Shown: positions 16,427 through 24,964, counted from the first letter of the stretch. The stretch: 61,493 nucleotides of DNA from Paractinoplanes deccanensis (GCF_016862115.1 NZ_BOMI01000109.1:1-61493); one strand, 5' to 3'. Translations and numbers: made by a program. The notes: a model not told the origin generated them from the letters alone.

Positions 16427-16455
16427 CCAATCGGTTTGCTGTGGAAACCTATTGG
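16427..16455. promoter_or_regulatory. Palindromic operator upstream of the membrane-protein operon
   Basis: CCAATCGGTTT (16427-16437) and AAACCTATTGG (16445-16455) are inverted repeats with one mismatch and a 7-bp spacer, ending one base before the ATG at 16457. It is AT-rich relative to its surroundings and includes a possible -10. The winged-helix regulator encoded second in this operon is the natural candidate to bind it, giving autoregulation; this is inferred. Confidence 0.6.
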
Positions 16456-16456
16456 C

Positions 16457-17146
16457 ATGACAACGAACTCGATCCCCGCCGACGGCGACCCGCGCCGACT
16501 GCTCGCCGACGCCCGCGCCCTCGCCCGCCAAGTCCGCATCGACCAGCGCATGACCTGGGCCGCGCTGCTCGTGCTCGGCACCACAACCCTGCTCGCCATC
16601 CCGTTCGACTGGTTCGGCATGCAGGTGGACTGCCACCCCGACGGCGGCTGCACCTTCACCCGCCAAGGCATGCTCTACTACTGGCCCGCCGCCATGGTGC
16701 TGGCCTACACCGCCATCGCCGTCAGCTACCTACGCGCCGCCCGCGCCCGCGGAATCGGCGCCCGCGTGCTGCCCTACGCGATCACCGGCGCGGTGACGAC
16801 CGTCGTCTTCCCCGCCGCCTGGCTCGCCGTGCACCTGTACTTCCAGAGCCACCCGTACCCCGACAGCCCCCTCCCGTACGGCCTGCTCGTCCTGGACCGG
16901 CTCGTCATGCCCTGGGGCCTGATCGGCGTCGCGCTGCTCGTGCTCGCCTGGCTCGAACGCAACCTCGCCCTGCTGCTGTTCACCGCCGGCTACCTGGCCC
17001 TGGTCCTGCTCGCCCTGCCGATGAACTCCGGCTTCGGCCCGCCCCACTTCGGCCTCCGCGCCGGCATGGCCGTCCCCCAGCTCATCGCCGGCCTCGTCCT
17101 GCTGCTCGGCGCCGCCGCCTTCGCCCGCGCCGCCCGCCGGCGGTGA
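16457..17146 (+). CDS. Uncharacterised integral membrane protein
   Basis: A 229-residue protein with about six hydrophobic helices (for example WAALLVLGTTTLLAIPF, MVLAYTAIAVSYL, VLPYAITGAVTTVVFPAAWLAV, LIGVALLVLAWLE, LLLFTAGYLALVLLALP, LIAGLVLLLGAAAFA) and a cysteine-containing extracytoplasmic loop (VDCHPDGGCTF). It resembles unnamed actinobacterial membrane proteins that pair with a small ArsR/MarR-like regulator. It overlaps that regulator by GTGA. ATG 16457 directly follows a palindromic operator. No enzymatic motif is seen, so no function is assigned. Confidence 0.85.
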   Translation: MTTNSIPADGDPRRLLADARALARQVRIDQRMTWAALLVLGTTTLLAIPFDWFGMQVDCHPDGGCTFTRQGMLYYWPAAMVLAYTAIAVSYLRAARARGIGARVLPYAITGAVTTVVFPAAWLAVHLYFQSHPYPDSPLPYGLLVLDRLVMPWGLIGVALLVLAWLERNLALLLFTAGYLALVLLALPMNSGFGPPHFGLRAGMAVPQLIAGLVLLLGAAAFARAARRR

Positions 17147-17481
17147 CCTCCGTGACCAGCTCCCACCCCGCCCAGGGCCTGGACGAAGTGGTCCACCAGC
17201 GGGTACGCCTCGGCATCCTCACCATCGCCCACGAGGCCCGCCGCGTCGAGTTCGGCTACCTGCGCACCCACCTGGACCTGACCGCCGGCAACCTCTCCAA
17301 ACACCTCAGCGTCCTGGAGGCAGCCGGCCTCATCGCCGTCGAGAAAGGCTACGAGGGCCGCCGCGGCCGCACCTGGATCACCCTCACCCCCGCCGGCACC
17401 ACCGCCCTCACCGACGAGATCGCCCGCCTCAAGCAGCTCATCGCCCGAGTCGAGACCCCCACCACCACGACCGACCGATGA
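17143..17481 (+). CDS. Winged-helix DNA-binding regulator (MarR_2/ArsR-like)
   Basis: A 112-residue small regulator: LDEVVHQRVRLGILTIAHEARRVEFGYLRTHLDLTAGNLSKHLSVLEAAGLIAVEKGYEGRRGRTWITLT is the typical layout of the 'winged helix DNA-binding' family, with recognition helix TAGNLSKHLSVLE and a wing rich in Gly/Arg. It starts at GTG 17143, overlapping the membrane-protein stop (GTGA); a second GTG lies three codons later. In characterised relatives these proteins repress their own operon with the membrane protein. The dyad at 16427-16455 is the probable target. Confidence 0.9.
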   Translation: MTSVTSSHPAQGLDEVVHQRVRLGILTIAHEARRVEFGYLRTHLDLTAGNLSKHLSVLEAAGLIAVEKGYEGRRGRTWITLTPAGTTALTDEIARLKQLIARVETPTTTTDR

Positions 17482-18314
17482 CCCCCACCCGCCGCCCGCG
17501 ACGTGCCGCACCTGTCTGACCTTGCCGCCGAGAACGGGGTGCTCACCCCGCGAGTCGTGGCCGCCCTGGCACGTCACGTACGACCAGGACCTTGCCGCCG
17601 CCTGGTACACCCCCAAGGTCGTCCAACGCGCCGCCGGCGTGCCGAACCTGCTCGGCCTGGCCGCCGCGGGCGTCGGAGCGACCCGCAGCATCCGGCGCAC
17701 CGGGGTCGTGTCCCTTCCGCCGGCCGGCGACGACCGTCTCGGCGTGGTCGCCGGTCAGCGAAGGACCGGCACTGCGGCACCTCACGTCGCCGCGACCCTG
17801 ACCGGAACAGCCGACCTCACCTCCGAGGGCTGATCCGCAGGGCTTCCACCAGCACGTCCGGCGCTCCGCTCCGGCAGATCGCCTCCGGGGATTCGTGCTG
17901 CGGAAGCCATTCGGCCAGCGGCGATCCCTCGCGACCCCCGCAGCCAATGAAAGCGCTGTCCGAGCGTGAGTGCTCCGTGCAGCGCCGCAACCAGAAGCTG
18001 CTCCCGTAGCGGTGTCCCCCGTTCGACGGTGAAGTCGTCGACGCCGAGCACACGCCCCGATCCCACCGCAGCCGGCAGGCCTCGGCGCCCTTGGTGTGCG
18101 ACGCGCGACGGCTCGGACGTGATCGGCTGAGCCGGCAAATCGGGTTGGGAGGAGTCGTTGATTCCTTTTTGGTTTGGGTCTTGGGGTTTTGAGGTTCGGT
18201 GCGCCGGTGTTCAGGCGCACACGGGCTAGGCCATCCTAGGATGTTTGCTGGGTTACTGCGTTGTCGATCACGGTGAGGTTGCCCGGGGTGGGCGCGGCGG
18301 CCCGGAGGCGGAGA
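17482..18314. other. 833-bp stretch with decayed sequence and a transposase remnant
   Basis: No intact gene is recognisable. The left half (17500-17830) has plus-strand open frames with segments such as DLAAAWYTPKVVQRAAGVPN that I cannot assign. 17830-18120 carries an ISL3-type transposase remnant on the minus strand. 18140-18195 is unusually T-rich for this genome. 18199-18220 is a perfect 7-bp hairpin (GTGCGCC/GGCGCAC, 8-base loop). 18226-18240 holds CTAGG-N4-CCTAG next to a TAGGAT that could be the -10 of the siderophore operon. Confidence 0.6.
17830..18120 (-). pseudogene. ISL3-family transposase remnant, frameshifted
   Basis: The minus strand encodes RVLGVDDFTVERG in one frame, the characteristic strand around the first catalytic Asp of ISL3-family DDE transposases (usual pattern VLGVDDFAxRRGHxYGT). 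It continues in the next frame as GHRYGSS, and then AEWLPQHESPEAICRSGAP (pattern AAWLxxHPGVExICRDRxG). The frame change falls in a G-run near 18030. Both ends of the gene are missing, the second Asp region reads CRSGA instead of CRDRA, and stops surround it. Seen as a short relic of a once-inserted element, with no intact terminal repeats found. Confidence 0.65.
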
Positions 18315-20006
18315 ATGGACGCCGTGCCGCGACCTTCCGCCAGCGCCCCGCCCGACCGGCACACCGCCGGTCCTCTGAGGACCCGTGAACAGCTGCGCTC
18401 CCTGCGACCTGACCTGCTGGAACGCTACGACGCGGCGCTTCCGGCCGCGCGTGCGGCGATCCTGGGGCGGCTGCTCGGCGCGGTCGGCCGTGAGGCACTG
18501 CCGGGCCTGGTCTCGCGCGGGACGGGCGAGGCGGCCTTCACCAGGACCGCCGGCGGCGACAGGTCAGCGCGGGGAGACGGCCGGGCGGGTGCCGGCGGGC
18601 GCTGGGCCGAGGCCGGCGGGCACGAGCGCGGTGCCACGGAGCCAGGTCGCGCAGGTGACGCGCCCGGCGGGATCGTTCTGCGGTTCGAGGCCGGGGCCAC
18701 GGCGCCGTTCTTTCCCGGGGTGGCTGGGCTTGCCGTGGCCGCCCGCTTCGGGGGTGCGCAACGGTCGATTGTGGATCCCGGTGAGCTCGTCCGGCTGCTG
18801 TGGGGTGAGGTGCCGCTCGCCGGCGAGATCGACAACAGCGTTGCCAACCTGGCGCTGGCGCGGGCCGTCGCCACGGGGCGGCCCTGGCTGCCGGAGCCGG
18901 GGCCGGACGCGCTCGGTGTGGTCGAGCAGCAGGTGGTGGACGGGCATCCGTTGCATCCGTGCTGCCGCACGCGGGGCGGGATGAGCGTCGCCGACGTGCT
19001 GGCGTACGCACCGGAGCACTCCCCCGTGATCCGGCTGCGGCGGCTGCGCGTGCCGGCCGGGCAGTGGTTCGGCGACGGGCCACCGGTGCTGTACGCGCAC
19101 CCGTGGCAGGCGCAGCGGCTGCTGCAGCGGTATCCGTGGCTGCACGACGACGGCCCCACCGCGCCCGTGCGGCCGTTGATGTCGCTGCGGACGGTGGCAC
19201 CGCTCGACGGCGGGCCGCATGTGAAGACGGCCGTGGACGTGCAGATGACGTCCGCGGTCCGGACGGTGTCGCCGGCCGCCGTGCACAACGGGCCGTTGCT
19301 GTCGCGGCTGCTCGAGCGGCTGACCGCCGATCTGCCGATCGACGTGCTCGCCGAGACCGGCGCCGGGGCGGTGATCGTGGACGGCGAGCCGCAGCGGCAC
19401 CTGGCACACCTGTTCCGGCGGGCGCCGCGCCTGGCCGACGGCGAGGTGGCGGTGCCGCTCGCCTGGCCCGGGGCGGTCCCGATGTGGTCGGGTCGCGGCG
19501 ACGACCCGTACGAGATCATGGGGTTGATCGCGACGCTGCTGGTCGGGCCGGCGGTGCGGCTGCTCGCGCGCGGGGTGGCGCTGGAGGCGCACGGGCAGAA
19601 CACGCTGCTGGTGCTGCGCGGCGGCCGGCCGGTGCGGGTGCTCTACCGGGATCTGGGCGGGGTGCGGGTGAGCCCGGCCCGGCTGCGCGCGGCCGGGGTC
19701 GACGCGCCGCCGCTGCTCGGCGACCTGCCCAGCGACGACCCGGCGGTGCTGCGCACGAAGCTGGCCGCGGCGGTCCTCGGCACGGTGGCGCAGCAGCTGA
19801 TCGCCGACTTCGGCCGGCACGGCGCCGACGAGCGGCGGCTGTGGGCGATCGTGGCCGCGGCGATCCGCGACACGGGCACGGCCGACGCGCCGCACCTGCT
19901 GCGCGATCCGCTGCCGGTCAAGGCGACGACCGCGATGCGGCTGGCCGCCGACCCGCTCGACGACCTCTGGGCATCTCTCGACAACCCGATGGCGGCACAC
20001 GGATGA
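18315..20006 (+). CDS. IucA/IucC family siderophore synthetase (first)
   Basis: A 563-residue NRPS-independent siderophore (NIS) synthetase. Family motifs are in order: GHPLHPCCRTRGGMS (ATP-binding; the usual HPxHPxxKxR with Arg for Lys), HVKTAVDVQMTSAVRTVS, GPLLSRLLERL, then GVALEAHGQNTLLVL and YRDLGGVRV near the C-terminus. It adenylates a carboxylate (typically citrate) and condenses it with an amine or alcohol. Residues ~75-115 form a Gly/Arg-rich insertion. ATG 18315 follows GGAGGCGGAGA. It overlaps the next synthetase by ATGA, so this is the promoter-proximal gene of a three-gene siderophore operon. Confidence 0.93.
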   Translation: MDAVPRPSASAPPDRHTAGPLRTREQLRSLRPDLLERYDAALPAARAAILGRLLGAVGREALPGLVSRGTGEAAFTRTAGGDRSARGDGRAGAGGRWAEAGGHERGATEPGRAGDAPGGIVLRFEAGATAPFFPGVAGLAVAARFGGAQRSIVDPGELVRLLWGEVPLAGEIDNSVANLALARAVATGRPWLPEPGPDALGVVEQQVVDGHPLHPCCRTRGGMSVADVLAYAPEHSPVIRLRRLRVPAGQWFGDGPPVLYAHPWQAQRLLQRYPWLHDDGPTAPVRPLMSLRTVAPLDGGPHVKTAVDVQMTSAVRTVSPAAVHNGPLLSRLLERLTADLPIDVLAETGAGAVIVDGEPQRHLAHLFRRAPRLADGEVAVPLAWPGAVPMWSGRGDDPYEIMGLIATLLVGPAVRLLARGVALEAHGQNTLLVLRGGRPVRVLYRDLGGVRVSPARLRAAGVDAPPLLGDLPSDDPAVLRTKLAAAVLGTVAQQLIADFGRHGADERRLWAIVAAAIRDTGTADAPHLLRDPLPVKATTAMRLAADPLDDLWASLDNPMAAHG

Positions 20007-21499
20007 ATCGCAGTGTCATGCGGCCCGAACGGATCGCGCACACCGAGGCCGCTCTCGCGGTGCACGCGCCGGAGCTGGTCGCCGGTTTTCTCTCCCATCT
20101 GCCCGAGGCGGCGGACACGGTCGGGCGCCGGCTGCGCGGTGCCCTGGTGCGCGAGGGGATCCGCGACATGGGCCCGGGCCTGCGGCACGGTTTCGGCCGG
20201 GTCGAGTACGCCACGAGCGGCGTGGCGGACCCGGTCGACCTGCTCGACGGCATCGAGGCTCCCGGTTTCGCCGCCGAGCTGCGCAACGCTGTGCTCAATC
20301 TTGCCATCGCGATGGCCCGCCCGGCGGCCCCTGTGGACGACGACCCGGACGCGCGGGCGATCGGGCTGGAGCGCCTCGCCGTCGCCGGGCACAACCTGCA
20401 CCCGTGCGGGCGCACCCGGCTCGGCTGGGACACCGGCGACGTCCTCGCGCACGACCTGGAGACGCCGAAGACGCGCCTCGGCTTCGTCGCCGTCCGCGAC
20501 GAGCTGCACGTCGGCGACGACGTCTGCCCCGAGATGCCGGGCATACCCGGCTACACGATCCAGCCGGTGCACGCCTGGCAGCGCGACAACATCCTCCCGG
20601 AACGCTACGCCGACCTGCTGAAGGACGGCAGCATCAAGATCCTCGACGAGGAGCGGGACGCGATCCCCACCGCCGCGCTGCGCACCCTGCTGCTGCCCGG
20701 CACCGGCCAGTACCTGAAGGTCTCCCTCGACATCCAGGTCACCTCCACCCGCCGCAGCATCAGCGTCGCCAGCACCCGCAACGGCCCGGCCGTGTCGCGG
20801 CTGCTGCACCGGATGGTCGACGCGGACCCGTCCGGCGACCGGCTGCTGCTGATGGCCGAGACGGCCGGCGCCGCCGTCCCGGTGGGCTCGGGCCGCGACC
20901 TGTCCGCGATCCGCCGCGACGGTCTCACCGGCCGGCTGCGGCCGGGCGAGCGGGCGATCCCGGGCGGCGCGCTGCCGCTGCTGCTCGACGAGCTGGTCAC
21001 CGGCGATCCGGCGGTGTGGCTGCGCGAGTACGCCGAGCTGCTGATGCCGCCGCTGCTGCGCTTCACCGCCCAGGGGGTCGCCCTGGAGGCCCACCTGCAG
21101 AACTGCCTGCCGACGTTCGTCGACGGCCGCCCGCACCGGCTGGCGCTGCGCGACTTCGCCGGGCTGCGCCTGCACCCGGGGCGGCTGCGCCAGGCCGGGC
21201 ACAACATCACCCTGTGGCCCGGCTCGGTGGTCGGCACCGGCGACCTGGACGTGCTCCGCGCGAAGATCGGCTACACGATGTTCCAGGCCCACCTGGGCGA
21301 GCTGGTCATGCGCCTGGACCTGGACGAGGACCGCGCCTGGCGGATCGTGCGGGAGGTCCTCGACGAGCACGCCGACGGCGACGACCACGCCGCGTTCACC
21401 GCCCCGACGGTCCCGCACAAGGCGCTGGTGCGCATGCGGCTGGCCGGCGAGGGCGACCTCTACGTGCCGGTGCGGAACCCGCTGCATGCTCCCGCCTGA
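20003..21499 (+). CDS. IucA/IucC family siderophore synthetase (second)
   Basis: A 498-residue NIS synthetase, about 60-100 residues shorter than typical members, mainly at the N-terminus. Motifs: AVAGHNLHPCGRTRLGW, YLKVSLDIQVTSTRRSIS, NGPAVSRLLHRM, GVALEAHLQNCLPTF and LRDFAGLRLHP. Both it and the first synthetase are distinct paralogues, so a two-step assembly (two carboxylates on one diamine-type linker, as in staphyloferrin A by SfaD/SfaB) is plausible. Starts at ATG 20003 (ATGA overlap) and overlaps the following PLP-enzyme gene by 14 bp. Acts in the cytoplasm. Confidence 0.93.
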   Translation: MNRSVMRPERIAHTEAALAVHAPELVAGFLSHLPEAADTVGRRLRGALVREGIRDMGPGLRHGFGRVEYATSGVADPVDLLDGIEAPGFAAELRNAVLNLAIAMARPAAPVDDDPDARAIGLERLAVAGHNLHPCGRTRLGWDTGDVLAHDLETPKTRLGFVAVRDELHVGDDVCPEMPGIPGYTIQPVHAWQRDNILPERYADLLKDGSIKILDEERDAIPTAALRTLLLPGTGQYLKVSLDIQVTSTRRSISVASTRNGPAVSRLLHRMVDADPSGDRLLLMAETAGAAVPVGSGRDLSAIRRDGLTGRLRPGERAIPGGALPLLLDELVTGDPAVWLREYAELLMPPLLRFTAQGVALEAHLQNCLPTFVDGRPHRLALRDFAGLRLHPGRLRQAGHNITLWPGSVVGTGDLDVLRAKIGYTMFQAHLGELVMRLDLDEDRAWRIVREVLDEHADGDDHAAFTAPTVPHKALVRMRLAGEGDLYVPVRNPLHAPA

Positions 21500-22586
21500 C
21501 CTGCCGCGCCCGGTGTGCGCGTATCTCTACGACACCGCGACGCTGCGCGCGCGGGCCGCGTCGGTGCGGCAGGCGATCCCGGCGGGGTCCTCCCTGCTGT
21601 ACGCGGTGAAGGCCAACGGCCACCCGGCGGTGCTGGAGGTGCTGGCCGCCGCCTGCGACGGCCTGGAGGTCGCCTCCGGCGGCGAGCTCGCCCTGGCCCG
21701 GGCCGCCGGCGCGCGCCGGATCGTGTTCGGCGGCCCCGGCAAGACCGACGCGGAGCTGCGCGCCGCCCTCGCCGCCGGGGTGCTGATCAACGCGGAGAGC
21801 GTCCACGAGCTGCGCCGTATCGCCGCCCTGTCCCCCGCCGCCGTCCCGGAGGTGGTGCTGCGGGTCAACCGTCCCGGCGGCGGCCTGCGCGGCAGCCACA
21901 CGATGACCGGCACACCGACCCCGTTCGGCGTCGACGAGGCGCAGCTCGCCGAGGCGCTGGCCGTACCGGGTGTGCGGATCATCGGTTTCCACCTGCACGC
22001 CGTGTCCAACAACATGGACGGCCACGCCCACGCCGCGTTCGTGCGCGACGCGATCGCGTGGTCGCTCGCCCAGGGCCTCGACGACCTGCGCGTGATCAAC
22101 GTCGGCGGCGGCTTCGGCGTGGACTACCTGTCGTCGGCGTCGATGGACCTGTCCCCGCTGCGCGGCATCACCGTCCCCGGCGGCGTCGACCTGATCTTCG
22201 AGCCGGGCCGCTACCTGGCCGCGGACGCCGGCACGTACGCCGCCGAGGTCCTCGACCTCAAGACCACCCACGGCCGGACGTTCGCGGTGCTGCGCGGCGG
22301 CACGCACCATTTCCGGCTGCCGGCCGCCTGGGGCTACTCGCACCCGTTCACGATCCTGCCGGTCGACGACTGGCCGCACCCGTACCCGCGCCCGCAGGTC
22401 ACCGACACCGAGGTCGACGCGGTCGGCGAGCTGTGCACCCCCCGCGACGTGCTCACCCGCGGCCGGCACGTGACCCGGCTGCGCGCCGGCGACGTGCTGC
22501 TGTTCGCGCGCACCGGCGCGTACGGCTGGGACATCTCCCACCACGAGTTCCTGCGCCACGACCCGCCCGCGTTCGTCATCACCTGA
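21486..22586 (+). CDS. PLP-dependent Orn/DAP decarboxylase-fold enzyme of the siderophore operon
   Basis: A 366-residue fold-III PLP enzyme: Schiff-base lysine in LLYAVKANGHPAV, FHLHAVSNN (usual HVGS region), NVGGGFGVDY phosphate loop, FEPGRYLAADAG, and the C-terminal active-site cysteine in ELCTPRDVL. In NIS clusters this family includes SbnH (decarboxylates a citryl-diaminopropionate intermediate) and SfaC (putative ornithine racemase in staphyloferrin A synthesis). The overlap with the upstream synthetase (14 bp) ties it to the pathway. Whether it decarboxylates or racemises cannot be decided from sequence alone; the CTPxD motif slightly favours decarboxylation. Confidence 0.9.
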   Translation: MLPPDLPRPVCAYLYDTATLRARAASVRQAIPAGSSLLYAVKANGHPAVLEVLAAACDGLEVASGGELALARAAGARRIVFGGPGKTDAELRAALAAGVLINAESVHELRRIAALSPAAVPEVVLRVNRPGGGLRGSHTMTGTPTPFGVDEAQLAEALAVPGVRIIGFHLHAVSNNMDGHAHAAFVRDAIAWSLAQGLDDLRVINVGGGFGVDYLSSASMDLSPLRGITVPGGVDLIFEPGRYLAADAGTYAAEVLDLKTTHGRTFAVLRGGTHHFRLPAAWGYSHPFTILPVDDWPHPYPRPQVTDTEVDAVGELCTPRDVLTRGRHVTRLRAGDVLLFARTGAYGWDISHHEFLRHDPPAFVIT

Positions 22587-22630
22587 TCCTTCGGCGCGCG
22601 CCGAACCGCCGTACCGGCATGATCGGGGTC

Positions 22631-23350
22631 ATGGACGACGCCTCGTCGCTCGCCGCCTGGGCGAGCCTGCTGGCCGACCGCACCCGCGCCGCGTTCTGCC
22701 TGGCGCTGATGGACGGCCGCGCCTGGACCGTCGGGGAGCTCGCCCGCCACGCCGGGGTCGCGCTGTCCACCGCCAGCGAGCACGCCGACCGCCTGGTCGC
22801 CGGGGGCCTGCTCACCCAGCACCGGCAGGGCCGGCACCGCTACCTGAGCCTCGCCGGCCCCGGCGTGGCCACCCTGATCGAGACGGTCACGGCCACCACC
22901 GAGCACACCCCCGCCCCGGTACGCGGCCTCGCCGCCGCCACCCGCCGGCGCAACCTCGCGTACGCGCGCACCTGCTACGACCACCTCGCCGGCGCCGTCG
23001 GCGTCGCCCTGGCCGACGGCATGACCACCACCGGCCTGCTGAGCAGGGACAACGGCCTGTCCTTGACGGACGCGGGCCGCGCCCTGCTCGACGGCCTCGG
23101 CATCGTGCTGTCACCGCGCGGCCGCCGCCCGCTGCTGCGCGACTGCCTCGACTGGACCGAGCGCCGCCCGCACCTGGCCGGCATCACCGGCGCCGCGATC
23201 CTGCAGCACGCGCTGTCGGCCACCTGGCTGATCCGCGCCGGCAGCGGCCGCGCCCTGCGCCTGACCGAGGCCGGTTCGCACGCGTTCACCGAGCACTTCG
23301 GCGCGGCCCTGGGACCGGCGGCGCCCATCCCTCAGCCGCTGCGGGCCTGA
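22631..23350 (+). CDS. ArsR-type winged-helix transcriptional regulator
   Basis: A ~239-residue regulator with an N-terminal ArsR winged helix (LADRTRAAFCLALMDGRAWTVGELARHAGVALSTASEHADRLVAGGLLTQHRQGRHRYLSLA) and a long C-terminal domain (HLAGAVGVALADGM..., RDCLDWTERRPHLAG...) found in actinobacterial 'winged helix' ArsR proteins. No clear metal-binding cysteine cluster of the ArsR/SmtB type. ATG 22631 is preferred, with CATGAT placed as a -10 for a leaderless message; ATG 22619 is also possible. It lies 44 bp downstream of the siderophore operon on the same strand, but need not regulate it, since iron regulation usually involves DtxR/DmdR. Confidence 0.88.
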   Translation: MDDASSLAAWASLLADRTRAAFCLALMDGRAWTVGELARHAGVALSTASEHADRLVAGGLLTQHRQGRHRYLSLAGPGVATLIETVTATTEHTPAPVRGLAAATRRRNLAYARTCYDHLAGAVGVALADGMTTTGLLSRDNGLSLTDAGRALLDGLGIVLSPRGRRPLLRDCLDWTERRPHLAGITGAAILQHALSATWLIRAGSGRALRLTEAGSHAFTEHFGAALGPAAPIPQPLRA

Positions 23351-23391
23351 CACCGGCACGTCCCCGCGGCCGCCTCCGTGAGCCGGTGCCG

Positions 23392-24396
23392 CTACCGGCC
23401 CGGCACGGCGGCCACCTCGGTCGCCGGTTCGAGCAGCGACAGCGTCCGCCGGCCGGCGTCCAGGGCGGCGCGGACCCCGACCGGCATCGGCAGGTTCGGG
23501 CCGGCGTGGCCGACGTCGACGTTGCCGAGGACCGGGATGTCCCGGTCGCCGAGCACGTCCAGGACGATCTCGGCGAGCCCCGGCGATCCGCCGGCCGGCG
23601 CGAGACCGTCGATCGCGTGCGGGGTGCCCACGACCATGCCGGCGATGCGGTCGAGGATGCCGCAGTGGCGCAGCACGTGCAGATAGCTCCACACGTACGA
23701 GGCGTGCCCGCCCATCTCCTCCCAGAACAGCACCGCACCGTCGAACCGTTCGACCGGCAGCCCGAACGGCGTCGCCTGCGCCAGCACGATCCGGTTGATC
23801 ACCCCGCCGAGCAGCGGCCCCTCGGCGCGGCCGGGCCGCCAGCACTCCCACGACGGACTCGCGGGCAGCGCGCCGATCGGGTCCGTGCTCGTCAGCAGCG
23901 CCCGGTAGAGCCGCTCGAGCTGCTCCCGGCGGGCCGGCGCCGCCCGCTGCCACGCCCCGCCGAGCCCGGGGGTCGCAAGGTCGGCATGGAAGCCGACCAG
24001 CCCCGTGCGCGCGTGCAGCACCAGATGCAGCAGCGAGATGTCGCTGTAGCCGAGGATCGGCTTGGGATCGGCCAGGACCGCGCCCACGTCGATCAGGTCG
24101 AGGTAGCCGAGCACGGTCTGCCCACCGTCGTGCGCCACGATCGCCCGGACCTCGGGGTCACGCAGCAGCCCGTTGAGCTCCGCGGCGATCTCCGCCGGCC
24201 GGGCCGCGCTCCACCAGCGGCGCCGGCCCGCTTCGAGCAGCGGCGCCCGCCGCACACGGAACCCCATCCGCTCGAGCACGCCGACCGCTTGCGCGAGATC
24301 AGTCTCGTAGGCGGCATGCAGCGGCCCGGACAGCGACGCCACGACGACGAGGTCACCGGGCGCGAGGGCACGAGGCCGCAGCAGGGTGGCAGTCAT
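23392..24396 (-). CDS. LD-carboxypeptidase (peptidase family S66)
   Basis: A 334-residue S66 (LdcA/MccF-type) serine peptidase. Visible: N-terminal LAPGDLVVVASLSGP, the nucleophile Ser in KPILGYSDISLLHL, FWEEMGGHASYV with the catalytic Glu region, and VDVGHAGPNLPMPVGV with the catalytic His. LdcA trims the terminal D-Ala from murein tetrapeptides in wall recycling; MccF-like members inactivate peptidyl-nucleotide antibiotics. No signal peptide, so cytoplasmic. ATG 24396 and single-gene organisation; the deformylase gene begins upstream on the same strand. MccF-like versus LdcA-like role is unresolved. Confidence 0.9.
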   Translation of the reverse strand: MTATLLRPRALAPGDLVVVASLSGPLHAAYETDLAQAVGVLERMGFRVRRAPLLEAGRRRWWSAARPAEIAAELNGLLRDPEVRAIVAHDGGQTVLGYLDLIDVGAVLADPKPILGYSDISLLHLVLHARTGLVGFHADLATPGLGGAWQRAAPARREQLERLYRALLTSTDPIGALPASPSWECWRPGRAEGPLLGGVINRIVLAQATPFGLPVERFDGAVLFWEEMGGHASYVWSYLHVLRHCGILDRIAGMVVGTPHAIDGLAPAGGSPGLAEIVLDVLGDRDIPVLGNVDVGHAGPNLPMPVGVRAALDAGRRTLSLLEPATEVAAVPGR

Positions 24397-24448
24397 CGGC
24401 GCAGTATCGAGGCGCCGATGGCGGTGTACCACTCATTTGCCGCGGAGG

Positions 24449-24949
24449 TCAGCGGCCCGGCGGGGTGGGGCGCACGCGGCGCAGTTCGCGGAGGGCCTGG
24501 CGGCGGATGTCGCCGGTGAGGGTGTCGATGTAGAGGGTGCCGGCGAGGTGGTCGGTCTCGTGTTGCAGGGCGCGGGCCAGGAAGCCGGTGCCGTGGATCA
24601 CGATGGGCTCGCCGTGGCGGTCGACGCCGCGGGCGGTGACCGACATGGCCCGTTTGGTGGGGAAGCCGAGGCCGGGCAGGGACAGGCAGGCCTCTTCGTC
24701 GTCCTGTTCGCCGGCGAAGTCGCTGAGCACCGGGTTGATCATGTGGCCGACGACGCCGCCGACGTTGTAGGAGAACGCGCGCAGGCTGACGCCGATCTGA
24801 GGTGCGGCCACGCCGGCGCGGCCGGGGACCCGTACCGTGTCCTCGAGATCGTCGATCAGGGCGCCCAGCTCCGCGTCGAACGAGGTCACCGGGTCGGCCT
24901 CGGTGCGCAGGACCGCGTCGCCGAAGATCCGGATGGGCCGAACTGTCAT
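24449..24949 (-). CDS. def: Peptide deformylase
   Basis: A 166-residue metalloenzyme that removes the N-formyl group from nascent proteins. All three motifs are present: GVAAPQIGV (GxGxAAxQ type), EACLSLPG (usual EGCLS; the metal-ligand Cys kept, Gly changed to Ala) and QHETDHLAG (HExxH metal site). The EACLS variation is seen in some secondary actinobacterial deformylases, so this may be a paralogue and not the essential copy. TAGGCT lies about ten bases before the ATG, suggesting a leaderless message. The upstream region is occupied by a 32-bp tandem repeat. Confidence 0.93.
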   Translation of the reverse strand: MTVRPIRIFGDAVLRTEADPVTSFDAELGALIDDLEDTVRVPGRAGVAAPQIGVSLRAFSYNVGGVVGHMINPVLSDFAGEQDDEEACLSLPGLGFPTKRAMSVTARGVDRHGEPIVIHGTGFLARALQHETDHLAGTLYIDTLTGDIRRQALRELRRVRPTPPGR

Positions 24950-24964
24950 GGTCCAAAGCCTATC

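Noticed and set aside
18226..18245. DtxR/DmdR iron box upstream of the siderophore operon
   Set aside because: The dyad CTAGG-N4-CCTAG has the wrong spacing and lacks the TTAGGTTAGGCT core. Kept only as an unassigned dyad.
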